From positions 62,001 through 126,000 of the forward strand of contig NZ_CAJYOJ010000045.1 in NCBI RefSeq assembly GCF_913776295.1: DNA of 64,000 nucleotides. The letters are read 5' to 3'. The stretch comes from an uncultured Pedobacter sp. (GTDB lineage: Bacteria; Bacteroidota; Bacteroidia; Sphingobacteriales; Sphingobacteriaceae). The translations under genes were made by a program, and so were the position numbers. The notes beneath the pieces are model-generated. The model saw only the letters and a list, made by a program, of their open reading frames with translations, was not told the origin of the DNA and searched no databases. How positions within the stretch are numbered: the first letter of the stretch is position 1; the number at the start of each line of letters is the position of its first letter. Of this stretch, positions 55,852-64,000 are shown piece by piece.

Positions 55852-56719
55852 AATATTGATTTAATACCTCCCACTTATTCATTTCTTGTTTAATTTGTAG
55901 TACCCTATTTCCTGCTGTTTCGTTATAGTTAAAATCATTAGGCCAGATGCTAGCCAACTCCATTAACTTTTCCTCCAATCCTTTTTCTGTCATGCAGAAT
56001 ATGTTTCCTGGGGAATTCACCCCTTCCAATAAATCTTTAAATGATATTGACTTTGCATCCGTTCCGTAAGTATCGAGAATGGTAAATACTAAAATCTCTT
56101 GTGGGAGATCATCTCTGCTTTCTCTCATTACCCTAAACCATTGCACTGATGTTTTTCCATCTAAGGCTACTCTGGTAAATGGGCGAATTAGATTTAACTC
56201 TACTAAAAGATTTGCTGTTTCTTCTTCTACATCGGCTTTGCCATCGTTAGACCTATTGTAAGTCCGTAAGAAAACATTAGCATCAGCATCATATGTTTTA
56301 TCGCTGAAGTGTTTAAAGCCACTTTCTTCTGTTTTACGTTTTAAATAAGCAATTAATTGAGGTTTAGTAAACTCATTTTTTTCTTTCAAAAACTGGTTGA
56401 AGAAAGTTTTAAAAATAAAAAGTTTTTCGTTTTTAATAGCTGCATAATGCAAAAGCCATAAACTTGCAGTATCTTCCAAATAAGGATCATAACGTTCGAG
56501 AAGATTCCTACCAAGTTCAGTAATTTGGTCCGCCTCGTCAATAATATTAAATCCACGTAACCAAAATTTAATGGCGGTCGTCATATTCTTACCCACCCCT
56601 AAATGCACTACGGCATCCTCATCGTTAAACGATCTATTTGCTAATATATGCTCGTAACCTTTCTTTAGCCAGAACTGGCGGCAAACAAAGGTTTCGTGGC
56701 CACTAAAACTTATTTTCAT
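55844..56719 (-). CDS. sspB: DUF4007 protein (SspB-like nickase)
   Basis: A 291-aa protein beginning with the DUF4007 hallmark FSGHETFVCRQFWLKKGY (5-22), then VHLGVGKNMTTAIKFWLRGF and FITEL-type helices. In single-strand PT systems SspB nicks DNA to allow sulfur incorporation. It is the first gene of the five-gene minus operon (DUF4007, ATPase, PAPS reductase, DUF262, SIR2), all overlapping or nearly touching. Confidence 0.82.
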   Translation of the reverse strand: MKISFSGHETFVCRQFWLKKGYEHILANRSFNDEDAVVHLGVGKNMTTAIKFWLRGFNIIDEADQITELGRNLLERYDPYLEDTASLWLLHYAAIKNEKLFIFKTFFNQFLKEKNEFTKPQLIAYLKRKTEESGFKHFSDKTYDADANVFLRTYNRSNDGKADVEEETANLLVELNLIRPFTRVALDGKTSVQWFRVMRESRDDLPQEILVFTILDTYGTDAKSISFKDLLEGVNSPGNIFCMTEKGLEEKLMELASIWPNDFNYNETAGNRVLQIKQEMNKWEVLNQYYG

Positions 56720-57060
56720 TCGAAATCAATAATTGAACGCTAAAAATATATCTGCTGTCACCTTCCAAATATTGTTTAGGTTAGCGTATTTATACTATTA
56801 AAGTAATACAAAAATCGGTAAAATCTTAGATGTAAACAGCTAAAAATATTCACATATTCTAAACCTGAGCCCAAACAACACTAAGCGAGGCAATTAGTGT
56901 TAATAACAATACCCCCCCCAAACAAATTTCAACTCAAGTTCTTTCAGCACCTCCAATCCCATGTTGACGATGATCCGTGAAATTTCACTCCACTCTTCAG
57001 CAGTACTCCTAATATTCACACAACCTCACTAATCCATAAATCCATATTAAGAATACTTAA
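56720..57060. promoter_or_regulatory. Right flank of the defence island
   Basis: A 341-bp A+T-rich region that must contain the promoter of the ssp-like operon, although no clear -7/-33 pair was found. It includes a C7 run (56912-56918). The part after ~56930 may hold a decayed 5' portion of the HNH gene that follows. Confidence 0.4.
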
Positions 57061-57556
57061 ACAGCGGTCCAACCAGACATCCCAAATAAACTGATCAAAC
57101 CTGCACGCCGGAACAGCCTGCTCAACCAGCGTAAATTCTGGAACAGGGTTTTAGACCATACCGGCCCGCTTGAATGTATATATACGCGTAAAAAACTGGT
57201 ACATGGCAGCTTTGCGGTTGAACATTTTATCCCCTACGCCTTTGTATCGCATGATCTGATCTGGAACCTGATCCCGGCCGATCCATCATTCAACAGCCGG
57301 AAGAATAATAAACTCCCAGGATGGAAGATTACTTTGACGGATATTACCGGCTGCAAAAAACAACTATAGAAGTGATGACGGAGAACTATCCAAATGAACC
57401 CATGATGGAGGATTACCTGAGCCTGTTACCGAATGCCAATGCGCAGCAATTAACTGAAGTAGATTTAAGAAAAAGGTTTTTAGAGAATATACAGCCGCTG
57501 CTTACCATTGCGAATGATAATGGGTTTGAATATATGAGGAGGTTTTTGCAGCCATA
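57061..57556 (+). pseudogene. HNH endonuclease fragment, copy A (frameshifted)
   Basis: The frame is open from 57061 without a start codon and encodes ...FWNRVLDHTGPLECIYT...FAVEHFIPYAFVSHDLIWNLIP...NNKLP, the C-terminal core of an HNH family in which the (D/E)HFIP motif is catalytic. One base is missing near 57314 compared with copy B (61717-62077), after which the frame continues as MEDYFDGYYRLQ to 57556. The N-terminal part is lost. The remnant is about 90 per cent similar by eye to copy B. Confidence 0.75.
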
Positions 57557-57575
57557 ACCTGGCTAAATAACGACA

Positions 57576-57740
57576 TTATTTTTTCCAATACAGGGTTAAC
57601 CCGATCCGATAAGTGCCGGCACCAAATATCATATTCAGATTGGCATGTACTGCATCAGCTACGCAAAGCGTATGCTGATTGAGAGAGTCAAAGTATTTCA
57701 GAACCAGATATCCTATATAACCTACAAACCCTAAACTTCA
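57576..57740 (-). pseudogene. 3' remnant of a convergent gene, copy A
   Basis: Minus-strand frame ...KYFDSLNQHTLCVADAVHANLNMIFGAGTYRIGLTLYWKK-stop. It matches the end of the gene at 62101-62629 (SYFNQNTLWETDAVHT...), which is itself frameshifted in the last 40 residues. Only the tail is present here; it marks the far end of the duplicated segment. Confidence 0.6.
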
Positions 57741-58200
57741 ACTACCCTTGTTCGACCTTGCAAGGCGTTTCTTATTCTTAAAATATATAATAAGGTTTGC
57801 ACCACTAAGTAAACACACAAAAACTACTGATAATTCGAGCAGCTCACATTTTTCAAATGATTCTTTCCATTCCACTACTTTGGGGCCCCACTTGCGGAAA
57901 TATTCCTCTTTGTTGATCGAGTGGCTTTTCAGTTCAGTCCAAAGTTGAAGTCTATAAACATCAATTTCGCTGTTCTTTTTATAATAATGGTATTAAAAGC
58001 CACATAGCGGCAAGCACAAGGCTATTAAACATAGCTGTATTTTACGATGGACTGCTTTTGTCATCTGAGATAGTTGATTTTTGCAAAGGTAAATAATCGT
58101 AGTTTATCTCCCCAACATCAACCATCCTTGCTCCATTGCCTGGCCGGTTCTTCTGCATAACCCAAAAAAAAGGGCCCTTTAACACATTTCTTCTGGTAAA
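57741..58200. other. Non-coding gap before the T9SS gene
   Basis: Short broken frames only. Near 57760-57960 a minus-strand frame shows a hydrophobic stretch but no start or family; it may be another relic. No RNA gene recognised. Confidence 0.45.
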
Positions 58201-58216
58201 AAAGGTTAAATTCTGC

Positions 58217-58224
58217 TACATTTG
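58217..58224 (+). promoter_or_regulatory. Bacteroidota-type -7 box of the T9SS adhesin gene
   Basis: TACATTTG matches TAnnTTTG and is 26 bases before the start codon at 58251. Confidence 0.5.
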
Positions 58225-58250
58225 CTTTATTAACAAACTGCGCCCTCACC

Positions 58251-61200
58251 ATGTTCCGATTACTGTTCTTGTTGTTATTCTTATCAACCTTTGGTGTGGT
58301 CCATGCGGAGATATTTACGGTGAGCAGTCAACTCGACGGCGGGCCTGGCACGTTTAGAGAAGCTTTAGAAAAAGCGGGTGCCAATGGAAGTGCTGAAACT
58401 GACTATATACATTTTGCGGCTACAGCCAGGCTCATTAGTTTGAAATCGCCACTAATACTTTCTTCTCATCTTGTTATTGACGGGACTACCCTGCCGGGTG
58501 CGGCGTTTGGTTTATCTGATGCCAAAGTAACGATCGAAACCGTGATTCCCTATACCGATTATACGGAACGAACGGCGCTGAAAGGGACTGCTATTAACCA
58601 TCTTGAAATTTATGGTTTAAGTTTTTCAAATTTTTCGGCTGCAGGCCGTGGCGCTAGCCCGATCTATATTGCACAAGGTACCAATATTACCATTGGAGCT
58701 GTTGGAAAGGGTAATATTTTCTTAACCTGCGATTATGATGTTTACTTGTTTAAATGTAAAACCATTAAAGTTTCGGCCAATTGGTTTGGTATTGCAGCAG
58801 ATAAAAAAACAGCGGCTGGCCCTGCCTTTGGTGGTACGCTTAATTTTAGGTTATGTGATGATATAATGGTTGGAGGCGACACGAAGGAGGAAGGAAACCT
58901 CTGGGGTTTTCGGGATTATGGGGTGATGATATCGGGTATTAACCCCACTACACAAGCTGTAGAGGCTACAGGCGAGAAGTGTATTGTTAAAAACAACAGT
59001 TTTGGGGTAGAGAGTGTAGGTATTGGTGCCCGCGGATATATTCAGGATTTTAGAAATGTAGCACTCATCAATAATACCTTTTTGGGGAGTGGTGGTTTCG
59101 ATTTCAAAAATATCTACAATTCTGGAAAGATACAGGGAAACCGGATGGGGATACGAAGTGATGGAAGCAAATCGTATGTTTACAGTACAATAGGCTTGGA
59201 AAACTGTTCCAATATGATTATTGGCGGGAAAAATCCTGGTGAAGAAAATGTAATGGCCAACCGGGTGAGCTTTGGTCCGGGAACACCTGGCGTAAGTGCT
59301 AGTAACTGCGGCGACATATTATTGCAACGAAATGCAATTTATTGTATTTCATCCATGCCCATTACCTATAAATCAGAAAAATCGAAAGTTGAAATCCCGG
59401 TTATTAAAATTGATGAATACGATAATGGTACTTTAAAGGGAACCGCTACGCCTGATGCAGAGATTGAAGTGTTTTCGGATGGAGAATGTTACCAGTGTGA
59501 TGCAAAGAAATATTTAGGGAGTACTTTTGCTGATGCGCAGGGAAACTGGAAGATGACCATTCCGCCCAATGTAGGCTTTACGGCATCGGCTACGTTAAAT
59601 AACCGTACCTCAGAGTTTTTAGGGATGAGTTTACAAATGGGCAACTACATTATTAAACAGCCTACCTGCGGACAGGCAAATGGTTCAATTACCGGAATTG
59701 TGGTACAGGGTGCTACAGCCATTGAATGGCGGAACGCAGAAAAAAAGTTAGTGGGTACCAATGCCGATTTAAAAGGCCTGCTGCCTGGAACCTATTCTTT
59801 TACTGCATTTTTGGGTACGGCCTGTAAAACACAAACTTCTACCTGGGAGCTAAAAGATATTACGCCACAGTTGTATACCGATTTGATGAAAATACAACCT
59901 GCTACCTGTAGCCTGGAAAACGGAGGAATTAGCAATGTTTTTTTATCAAATCTGGAAACCGCAAAAACGAAGTTTGTTAGCTGGTTAAATGATGCAGATG
60001 AGGTTAAGGGAACTGCGCTTGCTTTACAAAATGTAAAAGGGGGTAATTACAGGCTGAAAGTGGTTACCACCGATGATTGTACAGTTGTTTTTGGCCCCTT
60101 TAATATCCCTGCGGAAGGGGCTCCGGTTGCAGACCTTAGAAAAATGCTGACTGAACATGCAGATTGTGATCGCAAAAATGGCAGCATAACAGGTTTAATT
60201 GCTTCGGGAAAAGGAGCCATAACCTTTATATGGAGAAATGAAAAGCAGGATATTGTGGGTGTTGAGGCGGATTTACGCGGAGTACCTGCTGGTAAATATA
60301 CCGTTGAAGTTAAAGATCAGGGTACTTGCGGATCACTTTTTTATTCCTTTATCATCGAGGAAAAAAATGGAATAACGGTTGATGATTCGGCATACGATTT
60401 AAGAAATGCAGGATGTACAACCAATGATGGCTGGATAAAAAACCTGAAGATTAGTTCTTCTGATCGGTTAACCTACAGGTGGACAAATGATGCTGGATTG
60501 GATGTTGGCCATCAACTAGACGTTGTAAACCTTTCGCCAGGTAAGTATAAATTAACCATTGCAAATACTTACTGTATTAAAACGCTGGAGTATAACATCA
60601 TCAGGCAAAGTGCAAAGATTTTTCCGGAACTGACTTACAAGATTACAGATGCCGCATGTGGTGAAGATTCGGGTATGATCACGGTTCAAACTTCGGGTAT
60701 TGATGCAGGAACAAAACTGCGGTGGACGGATGCAACAGGCGCTACCATTGGCCGTACAAATACAATAATGGGATTGAAAACCGGTAAATACAGTTTGTTT
60801 TTAACGGATGAAAAAGAGTGTGAACAACATTATAAAGACTACACAGTTTTGCGTATTGAACCCTTGGTGATGGATTTAGCTGAGGTAAATAACCAGGCCG
60901 ACCATTGCGCCATGGGCCTTGGAGCGATTAGTAATATTATGATTAAGGGCGGGGTTGCACCTTATCAGTACGAGTGGCTGAACAACCGAGAAGAGGTTGT
61001 GGGCAGGCTGCCAATATTAGCAAATGTACCATACGGATTTTATAAACTCAGGGTAACTGATAACAGCGGTAGCAGCTGTAATTTTGTAGAAAAAGGATTT
61101 GTAATAAACAATATTGGAGAGGAGATTGAAGCACCAGCAGTAGCTGATGTTAAGCTGTGTAGCGAGGGCGAGGGAACTATCAGGGTGTTAAACCCTGTTG

Positions 61201-61634
61201 CAGGCAACTATAAACTTTATCAGTTTGAAACTGGCGGCCAGGCATTGATGGAAAACAATACGGGTTTATTTACATTGGAAATGGTAAAATCTAAATCGTA
61301 TTTCGTGAGTTTGGCTAATGGAAATTGTGAAAGCAAACGTACTGCAGTGCCGGTTACTTTTGCCGATAAAGCGGTAGATGTTCCTTCATCGTTTTCACCA
61401 AATGGTGATGGGGCGAATGATACCTGGATAATTAAGAATATTGAGCAGTATCCTCAAGCCATAATAAAGGTTTATAACCGTTTAGGTAATGTGGTATTTA
61501 ATAGCAGGGGTTATGGAATCCCATTTGATGGGCAAAGTAATGGTAAAATCCTTCCTGTGGGGGTATATTACTATACTATTCAGCTGGCTACAAACTGTAA
61601 AAGTATTTCTGGTAGTTTGATGATGATGAGGTAG
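58251..61634 (+). CDS. Type IX secretion substrate with beta-helix, SprB-like repeats and CHU_C domain
   Basis: A 1127-aa exported protein. Signal peptide MFRLLFLLLFLSTFGVVHA; residues ~30-400 form a right-handed beta-helix (many Asn ladders, VIDGTTLPGAAFG, NCSNMIIGGKNPGEENVM); an Ig-like strand domain spans ~400-460. Six ~70-85-residue repeats follow (~469-955), each starting with a Cys-x4-5-G-x-I pattern and containing a W-x-N and a PxGxY turn, as in SprB repeats. The C-terminal domain (~1042-1127: SSFSPNGDGANDTWIIKNI...GVYYYTIQL) is the CHU_C / gliding-motility-associated tail that directs export through the type IX system. Likely a surface adhesin or biofilm protein. Confidence 0.88.
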   Translation: MFRLLFLLLFLSTFGVVHAEIFTVSSQLDGGPGTFREALEKAGANGSAETDYIHFAATARLISLKSPLILSSHLVIDGTTLPGAAFGLSDAKVTIETVIPYTDYTERTALKGTAINHLEIYGLSFSNFSAAGRGASPIYIAQGTNITIGAVGKGNIFLTCDYDVYLFKCKTIKVSANWFGIAADKKTAAGPAFGGTLNFRLCDDIMVGGDTKEEGNLWGFRDYGVMISGINPTTQAVEATGEKCIVKNNSFGVESVGIGARGYIQDFRNVALINNTFLGSGGFDFKNIYNSGKIQGNRMGIRSDGSKSYVYSTIGLENCSNMIIGGKNPGEENVMANRVSFGPGTPGVSASNCGDILLQRNAIYCISSMPITYKSEKSKVEIPVIKIDEYDNGTLKGTATPDAEIEVFSDGECYQCDAKKYLGSTFADAQGNWKMTIPPNVGFTASATLNNRTSEFLGMSLQMGNYIIKQPTCGQANGSITGIVVQGATAIEWRNAEKKLVGTNADLKGLLPGTYSFTAFLGTACKTQTSTWELKDITPQLYTDLMKIQPATCSLENGGISNVFLSNLETAKTKFVSWLNDADEVKGTALALQNVKGGNYRLKVVTTDDCTVVFGPFNIPAEGAPVADLRKMLTEHADCDRKNGSITGLIASGKGAITFIWRNEKQDIVGVEADLRGVPAGKYTVEVKDQGTCGSLFYSFIIEEKNGITVDDSAYDLRNAGCTTNDGWIKNLKISSSDRLTYRWTNDAGLDVGHQLDVVNLSPGKYKLTIANTYCIKTLEYNIIRQSAKIFPELTYKITDAACGEDSGMITVQTSGIDAGTKLRWTDATGATIGRTNTIMGLKTGKYSLFLTDEKECEQHYKDYTVLRIEPLVMDLAEVNNQADHCAMGLGAISNIMIKGGVAPYQYEWLNNREEVVGRLPILANVPYGFYKLRVTDNSGSSCNFVEKGFVINNIGEEIEAPAVADVKLCSEGEGTIRVLNPVAGNYKLYQFETGGQALMENNTGLFTLEMVKSKSYFVSLANGNCESKRTAVPVTFADKAVDVPSSFSPNGDGANDTWIIKNIEQYPQAIIKVYNRLGNVVFNSRGYGIPFDGQSNGKILPVGVYYYTIQLATNCKSISGSLMMMR

Positions 61635-61639
61635 GCCGT

Positions 61640-62077
61640 ATGAGTAATTGGATTGTTGTGAGCGCTTCAAAAGGCTTTTTTTTTAAAAAAAAGCTTGCTC
61701 TGGTTCTTCGTCAAAAAGAACTTGCAAAGGGCAATTTTGCCGTTGAACATTTCATTCCCTATGCCTTTGTGTCGCATGATCTGATCTGGAACCTGATCCC
61801 GGCCGATCCATCATTCAACAGCCGGAAGAATAATAAACTACCCAGGATGGAGGATTACTTTGACGGGTACTACCTGCTGCAAAAAACGGCTATCGAAGTG
61901 ATGGCGGAAAACCACCCCAACAAACCCATAATGGAAGATTACCTGAGCCTGTTCCCGAATGCCAATGCGCAGCAATTAACTGAAGTAGATTTAAGAAAAA
62001 GGTTTTTAGAGAATATACAGCCCTTGCTTACCATTGCGAATAATAATGGGTTTGAATATATGAGGGGGTTTCTGTAG
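61640..62077 (+). pseudogene. HNH endonuclease fragment, copy B
   Basis: A 145-codon frame whose residues ~28-145 (LRQKELAKGNFAVEHFIPYAFVSHDLIWNLIPAD...) are the HNH C-terminal core, unshifted here. The first ~25 codons (MSNWIVVSASKGFFF) are unrelated to an HNH N-terminus and include a T9/A8 run, so the gene lacks its natural beginning. If expressed, it would have the EHFIP motif but no full fold. Confidence 0.65.
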
Positions 62078-62100
62078 CGGTAAACTGGCTAAACACCATG

Positions 62101-62629
62101 TTATTTTTTCCAATAGAGGGTTAACCTGATCCGATAGGTACGGCCCCAGGTACCATACTAAGATAGTATGCACCGCATCAGTTTCCCAAAGTGTGTTTTG
62201 ATTGAAGTAGCTTTGCCCCTCAAAAGGAACCGTCTTCGGCTTTTCATCAACCTGGTTAGGTTTACCGAATGTTTTAATAAGCTGTTCCCTAATGCACACA
62301 TATTCGCCCAGGTAGATTTCCAATTTTCCACTCTGTTCTTTCCGGCTCTCTAGTACTTCTTTCAGGTCTGCATAACGGGCCATCTCCCAATCATAAGAAA
62401 CTAAATGCAACAACGAATCTTGGGGCGTGTAAAAATACTCTGCATAGACCGGAAGCTTACCTACTGCCTTACGCTGTACAATAATGGGGTTTGCCGTTTG
62501 ATAACGATCTGCAAGAGGATAATACTCCTTAGAAAGTGACACATTATAGGAAAGAGATTTCGCATCAGGATCAAGCTCATTGATCAAAGTATTAAAAAAT
62601 TCTACTCCCGGAACGATCAAAGATGGCAA
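62101..62629 (-). pseudogene. Hypothetical gene with frameshifted 3' end, copy B
   Basis: The main frame encodes ...EYYPLADRYQTANPIIVQRKAVGKLPVYAEYFYTPQDSLLHLVSYDWEMARYADL...ETDAVHT, then two single-base losses (near 62157 and 62141) relative to copy A shift it out of the expected ending TYRIRLTLYWKK-stop (62101). No ATG begins the frame; a TTG at 62629 or a lost start are options. No known family. Confidence 0.55.
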
Positions 62630-62809
62630 ATTATCATAAAAAGAGGTTATGCATACAATGTATATTATGTTATGGAAAATAATTATATTGTTGATGATTA
62701 TTAGTGGAATAAGGATCCGGCTAAATACCCTTAAAGGACATCAATTTGGTATTCATGGACAAAAGCCTCACCTAGAGTCTTGCTCCAATAAAATAAGTAA
62801 ATTTGTGAT

Positions 62810-63282
62810 ATGATTAATTTCTCATTTTTAAATGAATATAGGGTTCAATCCGAAACCCAAGATAACGACTTGAATAATATATTTTACCCATTAACTGAGG
62901 ATGATATTAAAAATGCAGAAGCTGAATTTGGATATGAGTTACCGAAGGAGTTAAAAGACTTTTACCTGCAGATTGGCTATGGTTTTTTTCATAAATCGCA
63001 AGGGGATATTAATAGGTTGTTAGATACACTTCATTGTATCAGATAAATCTGAAGCGGGATGAATTCGAATTTGATCCGGATTTAGAAGTATATGATGATT
63101 TATATAAAGGAGAAAAGGTATTATTTTACGAAGTTAATGAAGGGGTGTATTTAGCTATAGACATAGTTGATGAGAATGGGAAAAATAAAATTTATTATCC
63201 AGATGCAATAATAGCTGATTCATTAGAGGACTTTATCAAATCATTTCTAACAAATCCCGGGCTAATTAATCAGTTAGATTAA
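62810..63282 (+). pseudogene. SUKH (SMI1/KNR4) family immunity-type gene, frameshifted
   Basis: Frame one (62810-63046) gives the SUKH start: LTEDDIKNAEAEFGYELPKELKDFYLQIGYGFF...DINRLLD. Frame two continues SLYQINLKRDEFEFDPDLEVYDDLYKGEKVLFYEVNEGVYLAIDI to 63282. The join is near 63030, where one base seems missing after INRLLDT. SUKH proteins are immunity factors for contact-dependent and polymorphic toxins; no toxin gene is adjacent, though the HNH fragments may be relics of one. Confidence 0.75.
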
Positions 63283-63529
63283 TTGTTTTTTATTTATATA
63301 TTTTATTGGTCGACCTAAAAAGCGCCGCCTCAAATAAGCGATTTTACAGGAAGACTTAAAGCTATTAGATACATTTTTAAGCAGTAAAAAATCACTCAAC
63401 AAAACAGTTGAACATGCCTACGGGAATTTATTTTAACAATTTTATGTATTAAATCTGTACAGGCAAATAAAAATCAGACCAGTTATGGAATCCCCCACTC
63501 TACCGCATCCTATATAAAAACCTCAGCCC

Positions 63530-64000
63530 ATGAAAAACCTGCAATTGATCCTCACCAAACCGTGCTTACGGCAATGGAGCGAGATTGAGCAGCCAGATGG
63601 CAAACATCACTGCAGCAAATGCGCCAAACACATCGTAGACCTCACTACCAAATCTGATACGGAACTGGCAGAATTTTTCAAACATAAAAGCGATAACATA
63701 TGCGGACGCCTGCTGGCCAGCCAAATGAACCGCAACCTGTTAAGCCCCCCTGCAAAGATAGGTTGGCAATGGCTCATGCCGCTTGCCCTGGCCGCAATGG
63801 CCGTTAGCCCGGCCCGGGCACAAAAAACAAAACCATTAATGGTACAAACCGAAGGGCAGCACAAAGCAGCCAATGAAACCACACCATCACCGGCCAGCCT
63901 CCCCACCTTACCAGTCACCATAAAAGGAACCGTAGTTGACCAGGCAAATGGCAAAGCACTCGCCCACGTTAAAGTAAGAAAGATAGGAGAAGAAGATGCA
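63530..64000 (+). CDS. Cys-motif membrane protein with carboxypeptidase-regulatory domain, partial
   Basis: The frame is open from the ATG at 63530 to the window end (157 codons so far). The N-terminal ~60 residues carry C12, a CSKC pair (28-31) and C58 in a C-x15-C-x2-C-x26-CGRL layout that looks like a small metal-binding or redox module found at the head of such proteins in Sphingobacteriaceae. A membrane segment (~77-95, WQWLMPLALAAMAVSPARA) is followed by a Thr/Pro linker and the start of a carboxypeptidase-D-like beta-sandwich (VTIKGTVVDQANGKALAHVKV, ~126-148). The rest lies outside the window. Confidence 0.7.
   Translation, partial: MKNLQLILTKPCLRQWSEIEQPDGKHHCSKCAKHIVDLTTKSDTELAEFFKHKSDNICGRLLASQMNRNLLSPPAKIGWQWLMPLALAAMAVSPARAQKTKPLMVQTEGQHKAANETTPSPASLPTLPVTIKGTVVDQANGKALAHVKVRKIGEEDA

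Noticed and set aside
49616-56719. BREX type 4 system
   Set aside because: DUF4007, ATPase and PAPS reductase also occur there, but no pglZ phosphatase or brxL protease is present, and DUF262 with SIR2 points to the Ssp type.
62654-62811. 52-codon plus-strand frame with a hydrophobic start
   Set aside because: It overlaps the likely upstream part of the minus-strand gene and ends directly at the SUKH start; too short and unsupported.
1-64000. tRNA/rRNA genes and CRISPR arrays
   Set aside because: No cloverleaf-like sequence, rRNA segment or regularly spaced identical repeats of CRISPR size were seen; the only regular array has an 11-bp period.

Overview
The window looks like chromosomal DNA from a Bacteroidota of the family Sphingobacteriaceae, most likely Pedobacter or a close relative. 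The support is three SusC/SusD pairs, two GH92 alpha-mannosidases, a type IX secretion substrate with SprB-like repeats and a CHU_C tail, TAnnTTTG-type promoter boxes, and many short 'gtcattcccg...cgggaat' intergenic repeats. This assignment rests on gene content only.

Layout. 1-2.4 kb: a small LiaF-like membrane protein and rpiA, between two copies of a ~78-bp repeat that ends in a terminator-like hairpin. 2.4-16.9 kb (all minus strand): PUL1, reading from its promoter a discoidin lipoprotein, SusC, SusD, a HEIGH zincin lipoprotein, two BSP-family metallopeptidases, a GH92 mannosidase, a DUF1080 protein and a beta-propeller/cytochrome c protein. It looks built to dismantle mannose-decorated glycoproteins. 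17.7-29.1 kb (minus): PUL2, LacI regulator, SusC, SusD, an IS1182-like element, GH92 and ROK kinase. Seven short palindromes of the type TAAAACGTTTTA or TAAAACGATTTA lie upstream of both PULs and form a candidate LacI regulon. 29.3-34.9 kb: housekeeping genes lpxB, a small membrane protein and surE (minus), then an M16 peptidase (plus). 34.9-35.8 kb: non-coding, with ten 11-bp tandem repeats. 35.8-41.1 kb: a more G+C-rich TlpA-SusC-SusD cluster.

42.3-56.8 kb is an A+T-rich antiviral defence island made of two convergent operons that share a hairpin terminator. The left operon (plus) encodes an XRE regulator with its own dyad operator, two small proteins, a PLD-helicase, a 70-aa protein, an SMC/DndD-like ATPase with a CxxC hook, and three small proteins. 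The right operon (minus) encodes a DUF4007 protein (SspB-like), a large P-loop ATPase (SspC-like), a PAPS-reductase/DndC-like ATP pyrophosphatase (SspD-like), a DUF262 protein with the DGQQR motif but no visible HNH half (a shortened SspE), and a SIR2-domain protein. This is the most interesting part: a phosphorothioation-type backbone modification module whose usual nickase effector appears to be split, with a SIR2 NADase-like protein in the effector position, facing a second helicase/SMC cassette.

57-64 kb is degenerate accessory DNA: two copies of an HNH-nuclease 3' end joined to the tail of a convergent gene, flanking a 1127-aa T9SS adhesin-like gene, then a frameshifted SUKH (SMI1/KNR4) gene and the start of a Cys-motif/carboxypeptidase-regulatory-domain protein that runs off the window.
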